In this document: piece after piece, positions 26,278 through 37,668 of the stretch | Numbering within the stretch: position 1 is the stretch's first letter | How the letters are laid out: the number at the start of each line of letters is the position of its first letter | Source: Bdellovibrionales bacterium | Lineage (GTDB): Bacteria; Bdellovibrionota_G; JALEGL01; JAGRMV01 | Direction: 5' to 3' | Length of the DNA stretch: 42,310 nucleotides | Assembly (NCBI GenBank): GCA_020434365.1 | Contig: JAGRAX010000006.1 | Span: forward strand, 1-42,310 | Position numbers and translations under genes: made by a program | Notes under the pieces: model-generated | Told to the model about the DNA's origin: nothing | The model's input: only the letters and a program-made list of their open reading frames with translations | Database searches by the model: none

Positions 26278-27714
26278 ATGGGCGTATCTTATTCTTTAAG
26301 ACTACTACTGGTGGATTCTAATCCTGTAAGTCATAAAAACTTACTAACAATGATAGAGTCTCAAGGCCTTTCTGTAAGTAGCGTATCTTCATTGAATGAA
26401 GCTCAAGAAAGACTTGAATCTGAAGATTTCGAGTTGGTTTTATTTGAGCTTTCGGATGTAGAAAAAAGAACAAGGGATTTTATCTCAAAAATTTTCGAAG
26501 AAAATCCATCGATGATTGCAGTCGGACTACTCAATCACTCTGACCGTGACTTGGCACTACAGTCTTTTGACTTGGGGGTATATGAATGTATCCCGAGGTC
26601 GATTCAAAGCTCTGAATTTGAAAGGATGCTTGTGCAGTGGGTTGAGCTTGCGGAATTGAGAGCTCAGGTCAAACTGCTGACTCAGGTGGATCGCAATGAG
26701 CATGGGGCTCCCAAGATTATAGGAAATAGCGTTGAAATGAATCGAATCATGGCGCTGATCAAAAAAATTGCGGATTACAAAACAACTTGTCTGATTGAAG
26801 GCGAGAGTGGTACCGGAAAGGAGTTGATTGCGCAGATGATCCATCAGTCTTCTTCGAGAAGCAGCGAAAAATTTATTGCGATCAACTGTGGCGCCATCCC
26901 AGAAAATCTATTGGAAAGTGAACTTTTTGGTTATGTCAAAGGTGCTTTTACGGGTGCAGAGAAAGATCGAAAAGGAATTTTCGAAGAGGTCAACCATGGA
27001 ACTTTGTTTTTGGATGAAATTGGGGAGATGCCTCTGGCGCTTCAGGCAAAAATTCTTCGAGTGCTTCAGGAAGATGAGATTCGCAGAGTGGGAAGCGTGG
27101 CCTCTATTTCTATAGATGTTCGAATCATTGCTGCATCTTTGAAAGATCTGGCTCAGGAGGTTAAGGTGGGGCGGTTTAGGGAAGACCTTTTTTACCGCCT
27201 CAATGTACTTCCTATTGCGATTCCTCCCTTGCGAGAAAGAAAAGAAGACATACCAGAATTGGTTGATTTTTTTGTAGGAAAAGAAAATCAAAAACTTCGG
27301 ATGAAGGTTCGCGGTCTCGATTTGGATGCGATGAGCGCAGTGATTTCTTATGACTGGCCAGGCAATGTGCGGGAATTGGAAAATGCCATTGAAAGAGCCA
27401 TGATTCTTACCACCGAGGAATGGATTGGTGTGGAACACCTCCCTAATTTTGTTCACAATGTTTTTTTACATAAGAGAAGACGAGTTACAGACCCTGATCC
27501 AGAGGAGGAAGATACACTTTCAATCAAAGAAAAAACAAGAACGATGGAAATCGACTTGATCAGCAAGGCCTTGGAAGTTACAAAGGGCAATCGTACACGA
27601 GCCGCCAAAATTTTAGAAATCAGCCATCGCTCTCTCCTCTATAAAATTAAGGAATATGGATTGGTAGATGTATTTCCAGCCTCAGGGAGACCTAGAAGCT
27701 TTACCGAAGAATAA
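26278..27714 (+). CDS. PilR2-like sigma-54 activator with degenerate receiver
   Basis: A 478-residue NtrC-type protein. The AAA+ domain is complete: Walker A GESGTGKE (177-184), GAFTGA (224-229), and PPLRERKEDIPEL. A Fis-type end follows (GNRTRAAKILEISHRSLLYKI). The N-terminal receiver keeps the fold but not the chemistry: the acidic pair is Asp13-Ser14, the phospho-acceptor position is Glu57 (LVLFELSD), the switch Thr is replaced near residue 86, and the conserved Lys is Arg109. Phosphorylation is therefore unlikely, and Glu57 may mimic it. It starts directly after the pilD stop. In Myxococcus a PilS2 kinase is remembered between pilD and pilR2; none is present here. Confidence 0.9.
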   Translation: MGVSYSLRLLLVDSNPVSHKNLLTMIESQGLSVSSVSSLNEAQERLESEDFELVLFELSDVEKRTRDFISKIFEENPSMIAVGLLNHSDRDLALQSFDLGVYECIPRSIQSSEFERMLVQWVELAELRAQVKLLTQVDRNEHGAPKIIGNSVEMNRIMALIKKIADYKTTCLIEGESGTGKELIAQMIHQSSSRSSEKFIAINCGAIPENLLESELFGYVKGAFTGAEKDRKGIFEEVNHGTLFLDEIGEMPLALQAKILRVLQEDEIRRVGSVASISIDVRIIAASLKDLAQEVKVGRFREDLFYRLNVLPIAIPPLRERKEDIPELVDFFVGKENQKLRMKVRGLDLDAMSAVISYDWPGNVRELENAIERAMILTTEEWIGVEHLPNFVHNVFLHKRRRVTDPDPEEEDTLSIKEKTRTMEIDLISKALEVTKGNRTRAAKILEISHRSLLYKIKEYGLVDVFPASGRPRSFTEE

Positions 27715-27784
27715 CGCTATGAGTTATAAAATTGGGGCTTTTTAGCATTCTCAGTACAATAAAAATATGTAACAATGGAATCTG

Positions 27785-28543
27785 ATGATGAGAGAAGGTC
27801 ATATAAGCTTGAGGGTGTCAAATCGGGCTTTTTCCTTGGTGGAGATTATGGTTGCCCTGGTCCTTTTGGCTATTGGACTTTTGGGGATGGCGGGTATGAC
27901 CATGCTTGTTATGAGAGGGGGCAGGCAGGCGACTGATACCAACAGTTTGACCGATATATGCAACTTCAAACTGGAGGAGCTTAAAGATATTGAGTTTGAT
28001 AATATCGGTTCGGCAGATGGTTCGGATCCAGAAGATGAGCAGAGAACTTTTGGCCTTGAGGCTGGAGCGGTCGTTCAATATGGCGACTTGAGTGCAGTGA
28101 ACTTGGGAGTTAACACTCAAGGGCTCACGAGAGTTGACCTCTATGCTCAGGAAGCTGCGACAGCTGGTTCAGAATGTGAAGGTGTGGCCATCACCAATGA
28201 CGATTGTGCCGACTTTTTGGATCAATCTGGCCCCTACAAATATCAAATCTCTTTTGTTGTTTGTGATGGTCAGGAATACGACGCTTTAGGGACTCCTCCC
28301 ATAGGCACATCTACAGGATCCAACGCGGACTCTTCTTTGTTTAGTTATAGAGCCGAGCCTTACTGCCTAGTAGACCCCTCCGATCCGACAAGCAGAGTCG
28401 AGGATTTGGCTTGTTTGTCCACAGATATTCTCAACCCTGGAATCAGTTCGGTTGAAAAGGCCATCAAAATCATCTGTGCAACACGCGATGAAAGAGGTCG
28501 CTGTTATTATGCGCCTTTCAAATATACCAAGGTAGATACCTAA
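27785..28543 (+). CDS. PilV-like minor pilin
   Basis: A 252-residue type IV prepilin-like protein. The processing region is NRAFSLVEIMVALVLLAIGL, with Phe16 as mature residue 1 and Glu20 as position 5. Residue -1 is Ala instead of the usual Gly, a tolerated but less efficient cleavage site. The phrase SLVEIMVALVLLAIGLLGMA is close to PilV. The mature body contains several cysteines (for example SECEGVAITNDDC and YCLVDPSDPT), so disulfides are likely. The start may be 27785 or the next ATG at 27788, which has GGAA 7 bases upstream. It stands alone, without the other minor pilins (FimU, PilW, PilX, PilE). Confidence 0.8.
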   Translation: MMREGHISLRVSNRAFSLVEIMVALVLLAIGLLGMAGMTMLVMRGGRQATDTNSLTDICNFKLEELKDIEFDNIGSADGSDPEDEQRTFGLEAGAVVQYGDLSAVNLGVNTQGLTRVDLYAQEAATAGSECEGVAITNDDCADFLDQSGPYKYQISFVVCDGQEYDALGTPPIGTSTGSNADSSLFSYRAEPYCLVDPSDPTSRVEDLACLSTDILNPGISSVEKAIKIICATRDERGRCYYAPFKYTKVDT

Positions 28544-28597
28544 AAACCTTCCCTTTGATTGATTTGGGAATCGTCGTTTCCAATCAGGAACCTTTTT
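28542..28597 (+). terminator. Likely intrinsic terminator after the pilus cluster
   Basis: An imperfect hairpin pairs TGATT-GG-AA on the left of TCGTCG with TT-CC-AATCA on the right, extended by TTCC/GGAA and flanked by AAAAA (28542-28546) and TTTTT (28593-28597). Bulges and a mismatched CC pair make it weaker than the pilA terminator. It ends the pil-related genes before icd. Nothing else stands out in the 137-base gap. Confidence 0.45.
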
Positions 28598-28680
28598 GCA
28601 TTTTCTGGATCAAGTGATATACGCCCCATAATTGTGTAAACCGTCGATGTATTTGTGTCGACTACCTGCAAGGGGCATAT

Positions 28681-32020
<3,340 letters not shown>

Positions 32021-32023
32021 GCG

Positions 32024-32890
32024 ATGTCAGTATTAGTGAATAAAGACACAAACGTACTTGTACAGGGAATCACTGGATCCAACGGCTCTTTCCATGCAAC
32101 ATCATGCAAAGAATATGGAACCAAAGTTGTTGCAGGCGTAACCCCAGGTAAGGGGGGGCAAAATGTAGAGGGAATTCCCGTTTTTGATAGCGTGTACCAA
32201 GCCACAAAAAATCAGCGTATTGATGCAACAATGATCTATGTTCCTGCGCCATTTGCAGCTGATGCAATTTTTGAAGCTGTGGATGCAGGCATTCCATTGA
32301 TCGTATGTATTACGGAAGGAATTCCTGTTATTGATATGGCTAAGGTGAAGAATGTTTTGGAGAACAGTCAAAGTCGAATGATTGGCCCAAACTGTCCAGG
32401 CATCATTACCCCAGGCGGTGCAAAATTGGGAATCATGCCAGGCTACATTCATAAGCCAGGTAAAATTGGAATCATTTCTAAAAGTGGAACCTTGACCTAT
32501 GAAGCCGTGTATCAGACAAGCAACTTAGATCTCGGACAATCCACATGTGTAGGAATTGGTGGAGACCCAATCATTGGTTCGACCTATATTGATTTGCTAC
32601 CTCTTTTTGAAGAAGACGATCAAACTGAGGCCATTTTGATGATTGGTGAAATTGGAGGAAGCGCGGAGGAAGAAGCTGCGGCCTTCATCAAAGAAAATAT
32701 TACCAAACCCGTATTTGGTTTTATTGCTGGAACAACTGCGCCTCCCGGACGAAGAATGGGACATGCTGGAGCCATCATTACAGGTGGTCAAGGCACTGCT
32801 GAAGCCAAAAAGGCTGCAATGAAAGATGCAGGTATCACTGTGGTTGAAAGTCCAGCCATGTTAGGTGCGACCATCGTTGAACACTTATAA
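32024..32890 (+). CDS. sucD: Succinyl-CoA synthetase alpha subunit
   Basis: A 288-residue subunit carrying the phosphorylated His247 ([13 protein letters not shown]). The CoA-binding part begins [15 protein letters not shown], and [16 protein letters not shown] is typical. It forms the enzyme with SucC. It closes the TCA block, with ndk 39 bases later. Confidence 0.97.
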   Translation: MSVLVNKDTNVLVQGITGSNGSFHATSCKEYGTKVVAGVTPGKGGQNVEGIPVFDSVYQATKNQRIDATMIYVPAPFAADAIFEAVDAGIPLIVCITEGIPVIDMAKVKNVLENSQSRMIGPNCPGIITPGGAKLGIMPGYIHKPGKIGIISKSGTLTYEAVYQTSNLDLGQSTCVGIGGDPIIGSTYIDLLPLFEEDDQTEAILMIGEIGGSAEEEAAAFIKENITKPVFGFIAGTTAPPGRRMGHAGAIITGGQGTAEAKKAAMKDAGITVVESPAMLGATIVEHL

Positions 32891-32929
32891 TTTTTGCTAG
32901 GGTAGAAATTTTTTTAGAAAGGGAAATAT

Positions 32930-33358
32930 ATGAATACTGAACATACACTTGCAATTGTAAAACCTGACGGAGTCGGCAAACGACTCATCGGAGAAGTCAT
33001 CAGTCGATACGAAAAAGAGGGCCTAGAAATTGTCGCTCTTCGTATGATCAAACTCAGCAAAAGAGAAGCTAAAGGTTTTTATGCAGTTCATAGTGATAAA
33101 CATTTCTTCGATAGCTTGACAGATTTTATGTCCTCTGGACCTGTTGTGGTTGCTGTTCTAGCTGGAGAAAATGCCATTTCAAGAAATCGACAGTTGATGG
33201 GTGCTACCAATCCAAAAGAAGCTGCTGAAGGAACCATACGAAGAGATTTTGCGGATGGTATTGAGCAGAATGTTGTTCATGGATCTGATTCTCCTGAAAA
33301 TGCTGCGATTGAAATCAACTATTTCTTTCCTGGCATTCAGTTGGTTCATACTTCGTAA
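32930..33358 (+). CDS. ndk: Nucleoside diphosphate kinase
   Basis: A 142-residue enzyme that balances NTP pools by phosphate transfer through His117 ([12 protein letters not shown]). Lys11 (IVKPDGV) and GATNPKEA are conserved. A ribosome site AAAGGGA precedes the start. Its place after sucCD is a common association, since SucCD makes the NTP that Ndk distributes. Confidence 0.97.
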   Translation: MNTEHTLAIVKPDGVGKRLIGEVISRYEKEGLEIVALRMIKLSKREAKGFYAVHSDKHFFDSLTDFMSSGPVVVAVLAGENAISRNRQLMGATNPKEAAEGTIRRDFADGIEQNVVHGSDSPENAAIEINYFFPGIQLVHTS

Positions 33359-33363
33359 GATCT

Positions 33364-34395
33364 ATGAGCGAAGGCTCGATATTATCTCAAACATTTCAAG
33401 ATCTAGAAGCTTGGATTCTGGAAAAAAAAAGGCCCGCATTTCATGCGGGCCAAATTTTTCAATGGATCTATAAAAAACATCATCTCAATTTTCATGAGAT
33501 GCTCAATGTGCCTCAAGATCTTAGAGATCATATGGAGCAGGAGTTTTCCTTTCCTTCCTGGCAGGTTGAAAAGCAACAATCTTCAGATGGGACCATAAAA
33601 TATCGCATTGAACTTGAAGACGGACAAATCATCGAATCGGTATGGATACCGGAGGAAGATCGTCAAACCTTATGTATCTCGTCACAGGTAGGCTGTGGTC
33701 TTGCATGTAAGTTTTGTGTGACAGGGCTCCAAGGTTTAAAGAGAAATCTTAGTGTGGAAGAAATTGTAGGTCAGGTCTGGTACGTGCGGAGCGTAGAAAA
33801 ACTTCCTGTGAGCAATATTGTATTTATGGGTATGGGTGAGCCTCTGCAGAATCTACAACAGGTGACCAAAGCCATTGATATTCTTCATCATGATAAGGCA
33901 TATGGCATAGGTCGTAGAAAAATCAGTGTATCGACTGCAGGTCTGATCGGAAAATTTCAGACCTTGCTCGAGCAAACACGGGTAAACTTAGCAATATCAT
34001 TGACAGGCAGTACCAACGAAAGTCGAGATTACTGGATGCCCATCAATCAAAAGTATAATTTGGAAGCTCTCATCGGCGAAGTCAAACAGATTGCACATCG
34101 ATTCCCAAAATCTATCATGTTCGAGGTTGTCATGATCAAAGATCAAACCGATACTCTGGAACAGGCGAAGAGCCTAGCAAACTATCTGCAAGGATTTCCA
34201 TGCAAAGTCAATCTCATTCCTTACAACGAAAATCCTCATTTTCCTCATCTCAAAAGACCAAGTTCGCGAAGTATTGAGCAATACCGGGATGTTTTACAGA
34301 AAAAAGGCATTCGCACGATGCTGAGAAGAAATCGTGGCAATGACATTTCAGCAGCCTGTGGCCAGCTATCAAAAGAAAACAAGAGTATATCCTAG
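33364..34395 (+). CDS. rlmN: RlmN, rRNA/tRNA adenine-C2 methyltransferase
   Basis: A 343-residue radical SAM enzyme that methylates A2503 of 23S rRNA and A37 of some tRNAs. The cluster motif is CGLACKFC (Cys111, Cys115, Cys118). The second catalytic cysteine that becomes methylated is Cys332 in AACGQL. The phrase FMGMGEPL is typical. No clear ribosome site is seen 5 bases after ndk, so it may rely on read-through and coupling. Codons 22-29 encode a terminator-like hairpin, described separately. If Cfr-like resistance were considered, the sequence fits RlmN better. Confidence 0.95.
   Translation: MSEGSILSQTFQDLEAWILEKKRPAFHAGQIFQWIYKKHHLNFHEMLNVPQDLRDHMEQEFSFPSWQVEKQQSSDGTIKYRIELEDGQIIESVWIPEEDRQTLCISSQVGCGLACKFCVTGLQGLKRNLSVEEIVGQVWYVRSVEKLPVSNIVFMGMGEPLQNLQQVTKAIDILHHDKAYGIGRRKISVSTAGLIGKFQTLLEQTRVNLAISLTGSTNESRDYWMPINQKYNLEALIGEVKQIAHRFPKSIMFEVVMIKDQTDTLEQAKSLANYLQGFPCKVNLIPYNENPHFPHLKRPSSRSIEQYRDVLQKKGIRTMLRRNRGNDISAACGQLSKENKSIS
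33431..33459 (+). other. Terminator-like hairpin inside the 5' end of rlmN
   Basis: GGCCCGCAT (33431-33439) and ATGCGGGCC (33443-33451) form a perfect 9-bp stem with loop TTC. On the plus strand AAATTTTT follows. On the minus strand nine T follow directly, a textbook terminator. The bases also encode the conserved RPAFHAGQIF part of RlmN, so the fold may be partly coincidence. Confidence 0.5.
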
Positions 34396-34446
34396 AATGA
34401 TAGAGTTCTTGTCAGGTGAATTAAAATCAACTACGAACAAATCTAG

Positions 34447-35684
34447 GTGATATTTAAGAATCGATCTTTTTTTATTTTTTGGCAGGGACAACTCATCAGC
34501 CAGATGGGTAGCAACATCTATCTTGTCGTTCTGGTGTTGTGGATGAAGCAAGTCTACGAATCTCCCAAAACACTTTCCAACCTACTCGCAATTGGAAACT
34601 TACCCATTGTTTTTTTTGGAATGTTTTTGGGCCTACTGATTGATCGATATTCGAAAAAAAAGATCATCTTATGGTCAGATTTTGCAAGCGGTTTTGTCTT
34701 GCTTGTTGCTTATTTGATCCTCAGGCATGTTTCCTTGAGTCTTGATGCGCAGTATATCGTGATTGCTTTTTTGACTTTTTTGCTGGGCGCAACGAGTTGC
34801 TTGTTTGAGAGTGCTTCCGCCGCGATTTTACCTTTTTTGGTGGAAAAAAAAGATTTGGCCCAAGCCAATGCCCTGCATATGTCAACAGATCGAATAGGAA
34901 GTGTGGTAGCTCAAATGCTTGGAGGTTTCTTTTTTTCTCTCTTTGGTCTTTTGCCTGTAATGCTTGCCAATGGAATCAGTTTTGTTTTCTCCGCAGTTTC
35001 AGAGGCTTTGATAGAGCCCATTCGCTTAGATCAAAGATCCAAAGAGCAATCTCCTTTTCAAGATTTCAAAGAAGGCTTCCAGCACATTTTTTCTTCTAAG
35101 GGCTTAAAAGAATATACAGCTCTTTCTATGATTCTTAATTTTTCGGTAGCTTTTTCCTGGGTGACTTTTCCTTTTTATGTGGAGGACTATTTGGGAAAAA
35201 ATGAAATTTGGTTTGTTTATATTTTAGCTCTGCAGTCTTTAGGAATCATTGAATCATTGCGTATTCATTTGCTTCTACGAAACAAAAAGATGCAATGGGG
35301 CATTATAAAAACCTATACCTTGGACTTTGTATCATTGCGGTGACGACCTTTATGTTTTTGTTTCCTGCTGGAGTTCTTTGCCTGTTGAGTGCATTTGTTC
35401 TTGGGCTTGGAAAAGCCATGATCAATACGAGTATGATGACAACACTTCAAAATCAAACAGAAGAAAAATATCTTGGACGAGTTATCTCTGTGTATCACAC
35501 AGTGTGTTTTGTTGCGTATCCCTTGGGCATTGCTTTTTGGGGCAGGGCACTTGAATGGTCTGGGCGAAATTATATCATGACCTTTACAACTGTAGCTCTT
35601 GTGTTTTTTATTTCTACAGTTTTGGTTTTGATAAGTTCTAGGATTCGAAGCTACTTTGGTGCAGAAATTCATGCCAGCAAGTAA
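34447..35684 (+). pseudogene. MFS transporter, disrupted by a one-base frameshift
   Basis: The first frame (34447-35343) encodes about eight membrane segments of a major facilitator protein (FIFWQGQLISQMGSN, then LGLLIDRYSKKKI). It runs out of the family after GIIK. The frame one base back continues with NLYLGLCIIAVTTFMFLFPA and ends at 35684 with the last four segments. Adding one A to the AAAAA run at 35307-35311 gives one continuous protein of about 412 residues, a normal MFS length. The start is GTG at 34447 with no good ribosome site. A 17-codon frame (34397-34450) ends on it as GTGA. It resembles drug or macrolide efflux members; the substrate is unknown. Confidence 0.8.
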
Positions 35685-35766
35685 GGTAGAGAGATCTTGA
35701 AATATTTCTAGCAGATAGGTACAAGCATAGCGTTTAGGTAATTGAAAATACACAGAAGGGTAAAAC

Positions 35767-36621
35767 ATGACAAAAAGATTGGGAATTATTGGAGGTAGTG
35801 GACTCAGTGAGATGGAGGGAATCGGAAAGCTCGAGTCTCACGACATAGACACGCCCTTTGGAAAGCCTTCCGGTAGCTATATGACGGGGACTTTAGATAA
35901 TGGTACGGAGTTGGTTTTTTTGCCACGCCATGGTGTGGGGCACGTTCTCAATCCCTCTGAAGTCAATTATCGAGCCAATATCTATGGTTTTAAAAAAATG
36001 AATGTACAATGGCTCCTTAGTGTCAGCGCAGTAGGAAGTTTGAAAGAAAACATTGCACCCAAGCAAATGTTCATTCCTGATCAGTTTTTTGATTTTACTC
36101 GTAGTGGAAGACCCAATACTTTTTTTGAAAAAGGAATAGTTGCCCATGTGTCTTTGGCTGACCCCGTATGTGAGACGCTACGAAAGTCTTTGATCGAAGC
36201 GACAACAAAAGTTGGCGTGGAATTCAATGAAGGTGGTGGCTATATCGGGATGGAAGGTCCGCAGTTTTCTACTCGTGCGGAGTCTAAGTTTTATCGTTTA
36301 TTGGATATGAGTGTCGTGGGCATGACCAACCTTCCTGAAGCAAAACTTGCGCGTGAAGCAGAGATTTCTTATGCGACGCTAGCTTTGGTGACTGATTATG
36401 ACTGTTGGTACGAGTCGGAAGATGACGTGGATGTGCATATGGTGCTTGAGACCGTCAAACACAATATTCACAATGCCAAAAAAATCATTCAAGTATTGAG
36501 CGATGTGTTTCCAGGAGGCGATAGTCCATATAAAGGAACCGTCAAACATGCGGTGCAAACCAGCCCAGACTATATCTCAGCGGAAGCAAAAGAGCGCTTG
36601 GCCTTACTTTTATCCTCGTAG
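35767..36621 (+). CDS. mtnP: S-methyl-5'-thioadenosine phosphorylase family
   Basis: A 284-residue purine nucleoside phosphorylase of the MTAP group, which cleaves methylthioadenosine to adenine and methylthioribose-1-phosphate for methionine salvage. Key motifs are LGIIGGSGL, PRHGVGHVLNPSEVNYRANI, MEGPQFSTRAES and the base-site stretch LVTDYDCWYE. Asp in TDYDCW favours 6-amino purines. GGG or GGGT lies upstream as a ribosome site. No other salvage gene is near, so it likely acts as a stand-alone housekeeping enzyme. Closely related inosine/guanosine-type enzymes are an alternative. Confidence 0.9.
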   Translation: MTKRLGIIGGSGLSEMEGIGKLESHDIDTPFGKPSGSYMTGTLDNGTELVFLPRHGVGHVLNPSEVNYRANIYGFKKMNVQWLLSVSAVGSLKENIAPKQMFIPDQFFDFTRSGRPNTFFEKGIVAHVSLADPVCETLRKSLIEATTKVGVEFNEGGGYIGMEGPQFSTRAESKFYRLLDMSVVGMTNLPEAKLAREAEISYATLALVTDYDCWYESEDDVDVHMVLETVKHNIHNAKKIIQVLSDVFPGGDSPYKGTVKHAVQTSPDYISAEAKERLALLLSS

Positions 36622-36693
36622 GAGCTTGTTTTAGACTGAAGTGGAGTAGGTACATTTTCTTGCCTTTTTGCTCCAGTCACCTACGATAGCAGC

Positions 36694-37479
36694 ATGTATT
36701 GGCGCGCTTTTGTAAATGTAAGCTTAGGATTTCTACTTGTCATCTCATGGGCAGCTTGTGGGGGAAAGAGAGTTCAACGCTCTGAAGACGCGGTTCTTCA
36801 GTATAGAGTGGCTCAAAAATTGTATTTTAGAGGGGAAGAAACTCAAGCTTTGGCTGAGAGTTTAGAGGCTGAAAAACTCGACCCCAAGAACGAAGAAATT
36901 CAAAATTTTTTAGGACTCTTGTACGCAAAGAAAAACCTTCTAGATAAAGCAGAGATGCATTTTAAGAAGGCGATTCGAATCAAATCGAATTACTCTGAAG
37001 CTCACAACAATCTATGTGGCTTTTTATATCAGCAGAGTCGTTACGACGAAGCCCTCTCTCACTGTAATGAAGCAGTGAAGGGTGTGACTTATGCTACGCC
37101 AGAGCGCTCCTATCACAACATGGCTTTGATCTATGAAAAAACCAACAAGAGTGAAAAGGCGTTAGAGTCTTATGAGAAAGCCGTGTCCATCAATCCAAAT
37201 TTTGTGTTAAGTCTAAGGCCCTTGGGCAAACATTTTTATCAAAAGAAAAATTATACGCGAGCCAAAGAGCTCCTGTCCTCGGCAGATCAAGCTTGCGTGG
37301 CAGCGGCTTCCGGTTCTTGGGGGCAGGATTGTCCGGAGGCGCAGTATCTTTTGGCCTTAACGTACATTCAACTTCGACAAAGACCAAGCGCGATTGCCGC
37401 GTTGCAAAATTGCATCGCCTCAGATCAAAAAGGTAGCTACCAGCAAAAGTGTAGAAAGAGCCTAGAGCTCTATCGTTAG
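36694..37479 (+). CDS. Tgl/PilF-like TPR lipoprotein for pilus secretin
   Basis: A 261-residue protein with an N-terminal hydrophobic leader ending AAC at Cys22, probably the lipid-attached residue (the -3 residue is Trp, which is unusual for a lipobox). The body has about five TPRs, with AHNNLCGFLYQQSRYDEALS close to the NNYG-FLC motif of PilF. PilF, PilW and Tgl help the secretin PilQ assemble in the outer membrane. Such a role suits this window, which carries the pilus machinery 8 kb away. The next gene is a huge TPR protein. Confidence 0.75.
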   Translation: MYWRAFVNVSLGFLLVISWAACGGKRVQRSEDAVLQYRVAQKLYFRGEETQALAESLEAEKLDPKNEEIQNFLGLLYAKKNLLDKAEMHFKKAIRIKSNYSEAHNNLCGFLYQQSRYDEALSHCNEAVKGVTYATPERSYHNMALIYEKTNKSEKALESYEKAVSINPNFVLSLRPLGKHFYQKKNYTRAKELLSSADQACVAAASGSWGQDCPEAQYLLALTYIQLRQRPSAIAALQNCIASDQKGSYQQKCRKSLELYR

Positions 37480-37668
37480 CTTTTTGTCAGGCAAATTCTC
37501 CAAAACAAAAGCAGCTTGGAGATCTTTCTGTACTTTCTCCTTTTGTAAGGTAGGGTCACTTCGCGTTAGAGACGCGTAAAAACCGGAAATAATTTGATCC
37601 TCAATTGAAGTAACGTATAATTTGCGAGTAATTTCAATGAGGTTGGCTTTTAAAAGTAGGGAATGTTC
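37462..37668 (-). other. Open frame without start codon; possible gene remnant
   Basis: The minus strand of the 189-base gap between the lipoprotein and the TPR gene is open for 68 codons, ending at TAG (37462-37464) in the lipoprotein tail. The translation is protein-like, including QKEKVQKDLQAAFVLENLPD and YVTSIEDQIISGFYA. No ATG or GTG is in frame, and the only TTG codons lie near its end. It may be the 3' part of a decayed gene, or chance. The plus-strand promoter at 37594-37621 lies within it. Confidence 0.25.
37594..37621 (+). promoter_or_regulatory. Promoter of the giant TPR gene
   Basis: TTGATC (37594-37599) and a perfect TATAAT (37616-37621) are 16 bases apart. The transcript should start near 37628, about 40 bases before the ATG at 37669, which has AGGGA (37658-37662) at a 6-base spacing. 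This is the best sigma-70 style -10 in the window. Confidence 0.75.

Noticed and set aside
26908-27456. Long 182-codon minus-strand frame opposite the second sigma-54 activator
   Set aside because: It is antisense to a clear AAA+ domain, has no ribosome site, and its translation matches no family I know.
27735-27760. Possible sigma-54 promoter before the PilV-like gene (GGGG followed by GC)
   Set aside because: The GG and GC are 9 bases apart, not the required 10, and the -12 box lacks TTGC.
35307-35313. Programmed -1 frameshifting in the MFS gene
   Set aside because: No canonical slippery heptamer, and an MFS protein has no known need for it.
36645-36665. Possible sigma-54 promoter before the Tgl-like gene
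   Set aside because: GG to GC spacing is 11 bases and the flanks do not match.
36622-36693. SAM or related riboswitch near the MTA phosphorylase gene
   Set aside because: The gene's upstream gap (82 bases) and the following 72-base gap are too short and show no conserved fold.
37562-37576. Hairpin CGCGT-TAGAG-ACGCG as terminator after the lipoprotein gene
   Set aside because: Only 5 bp of stem and followed by A rather than T.
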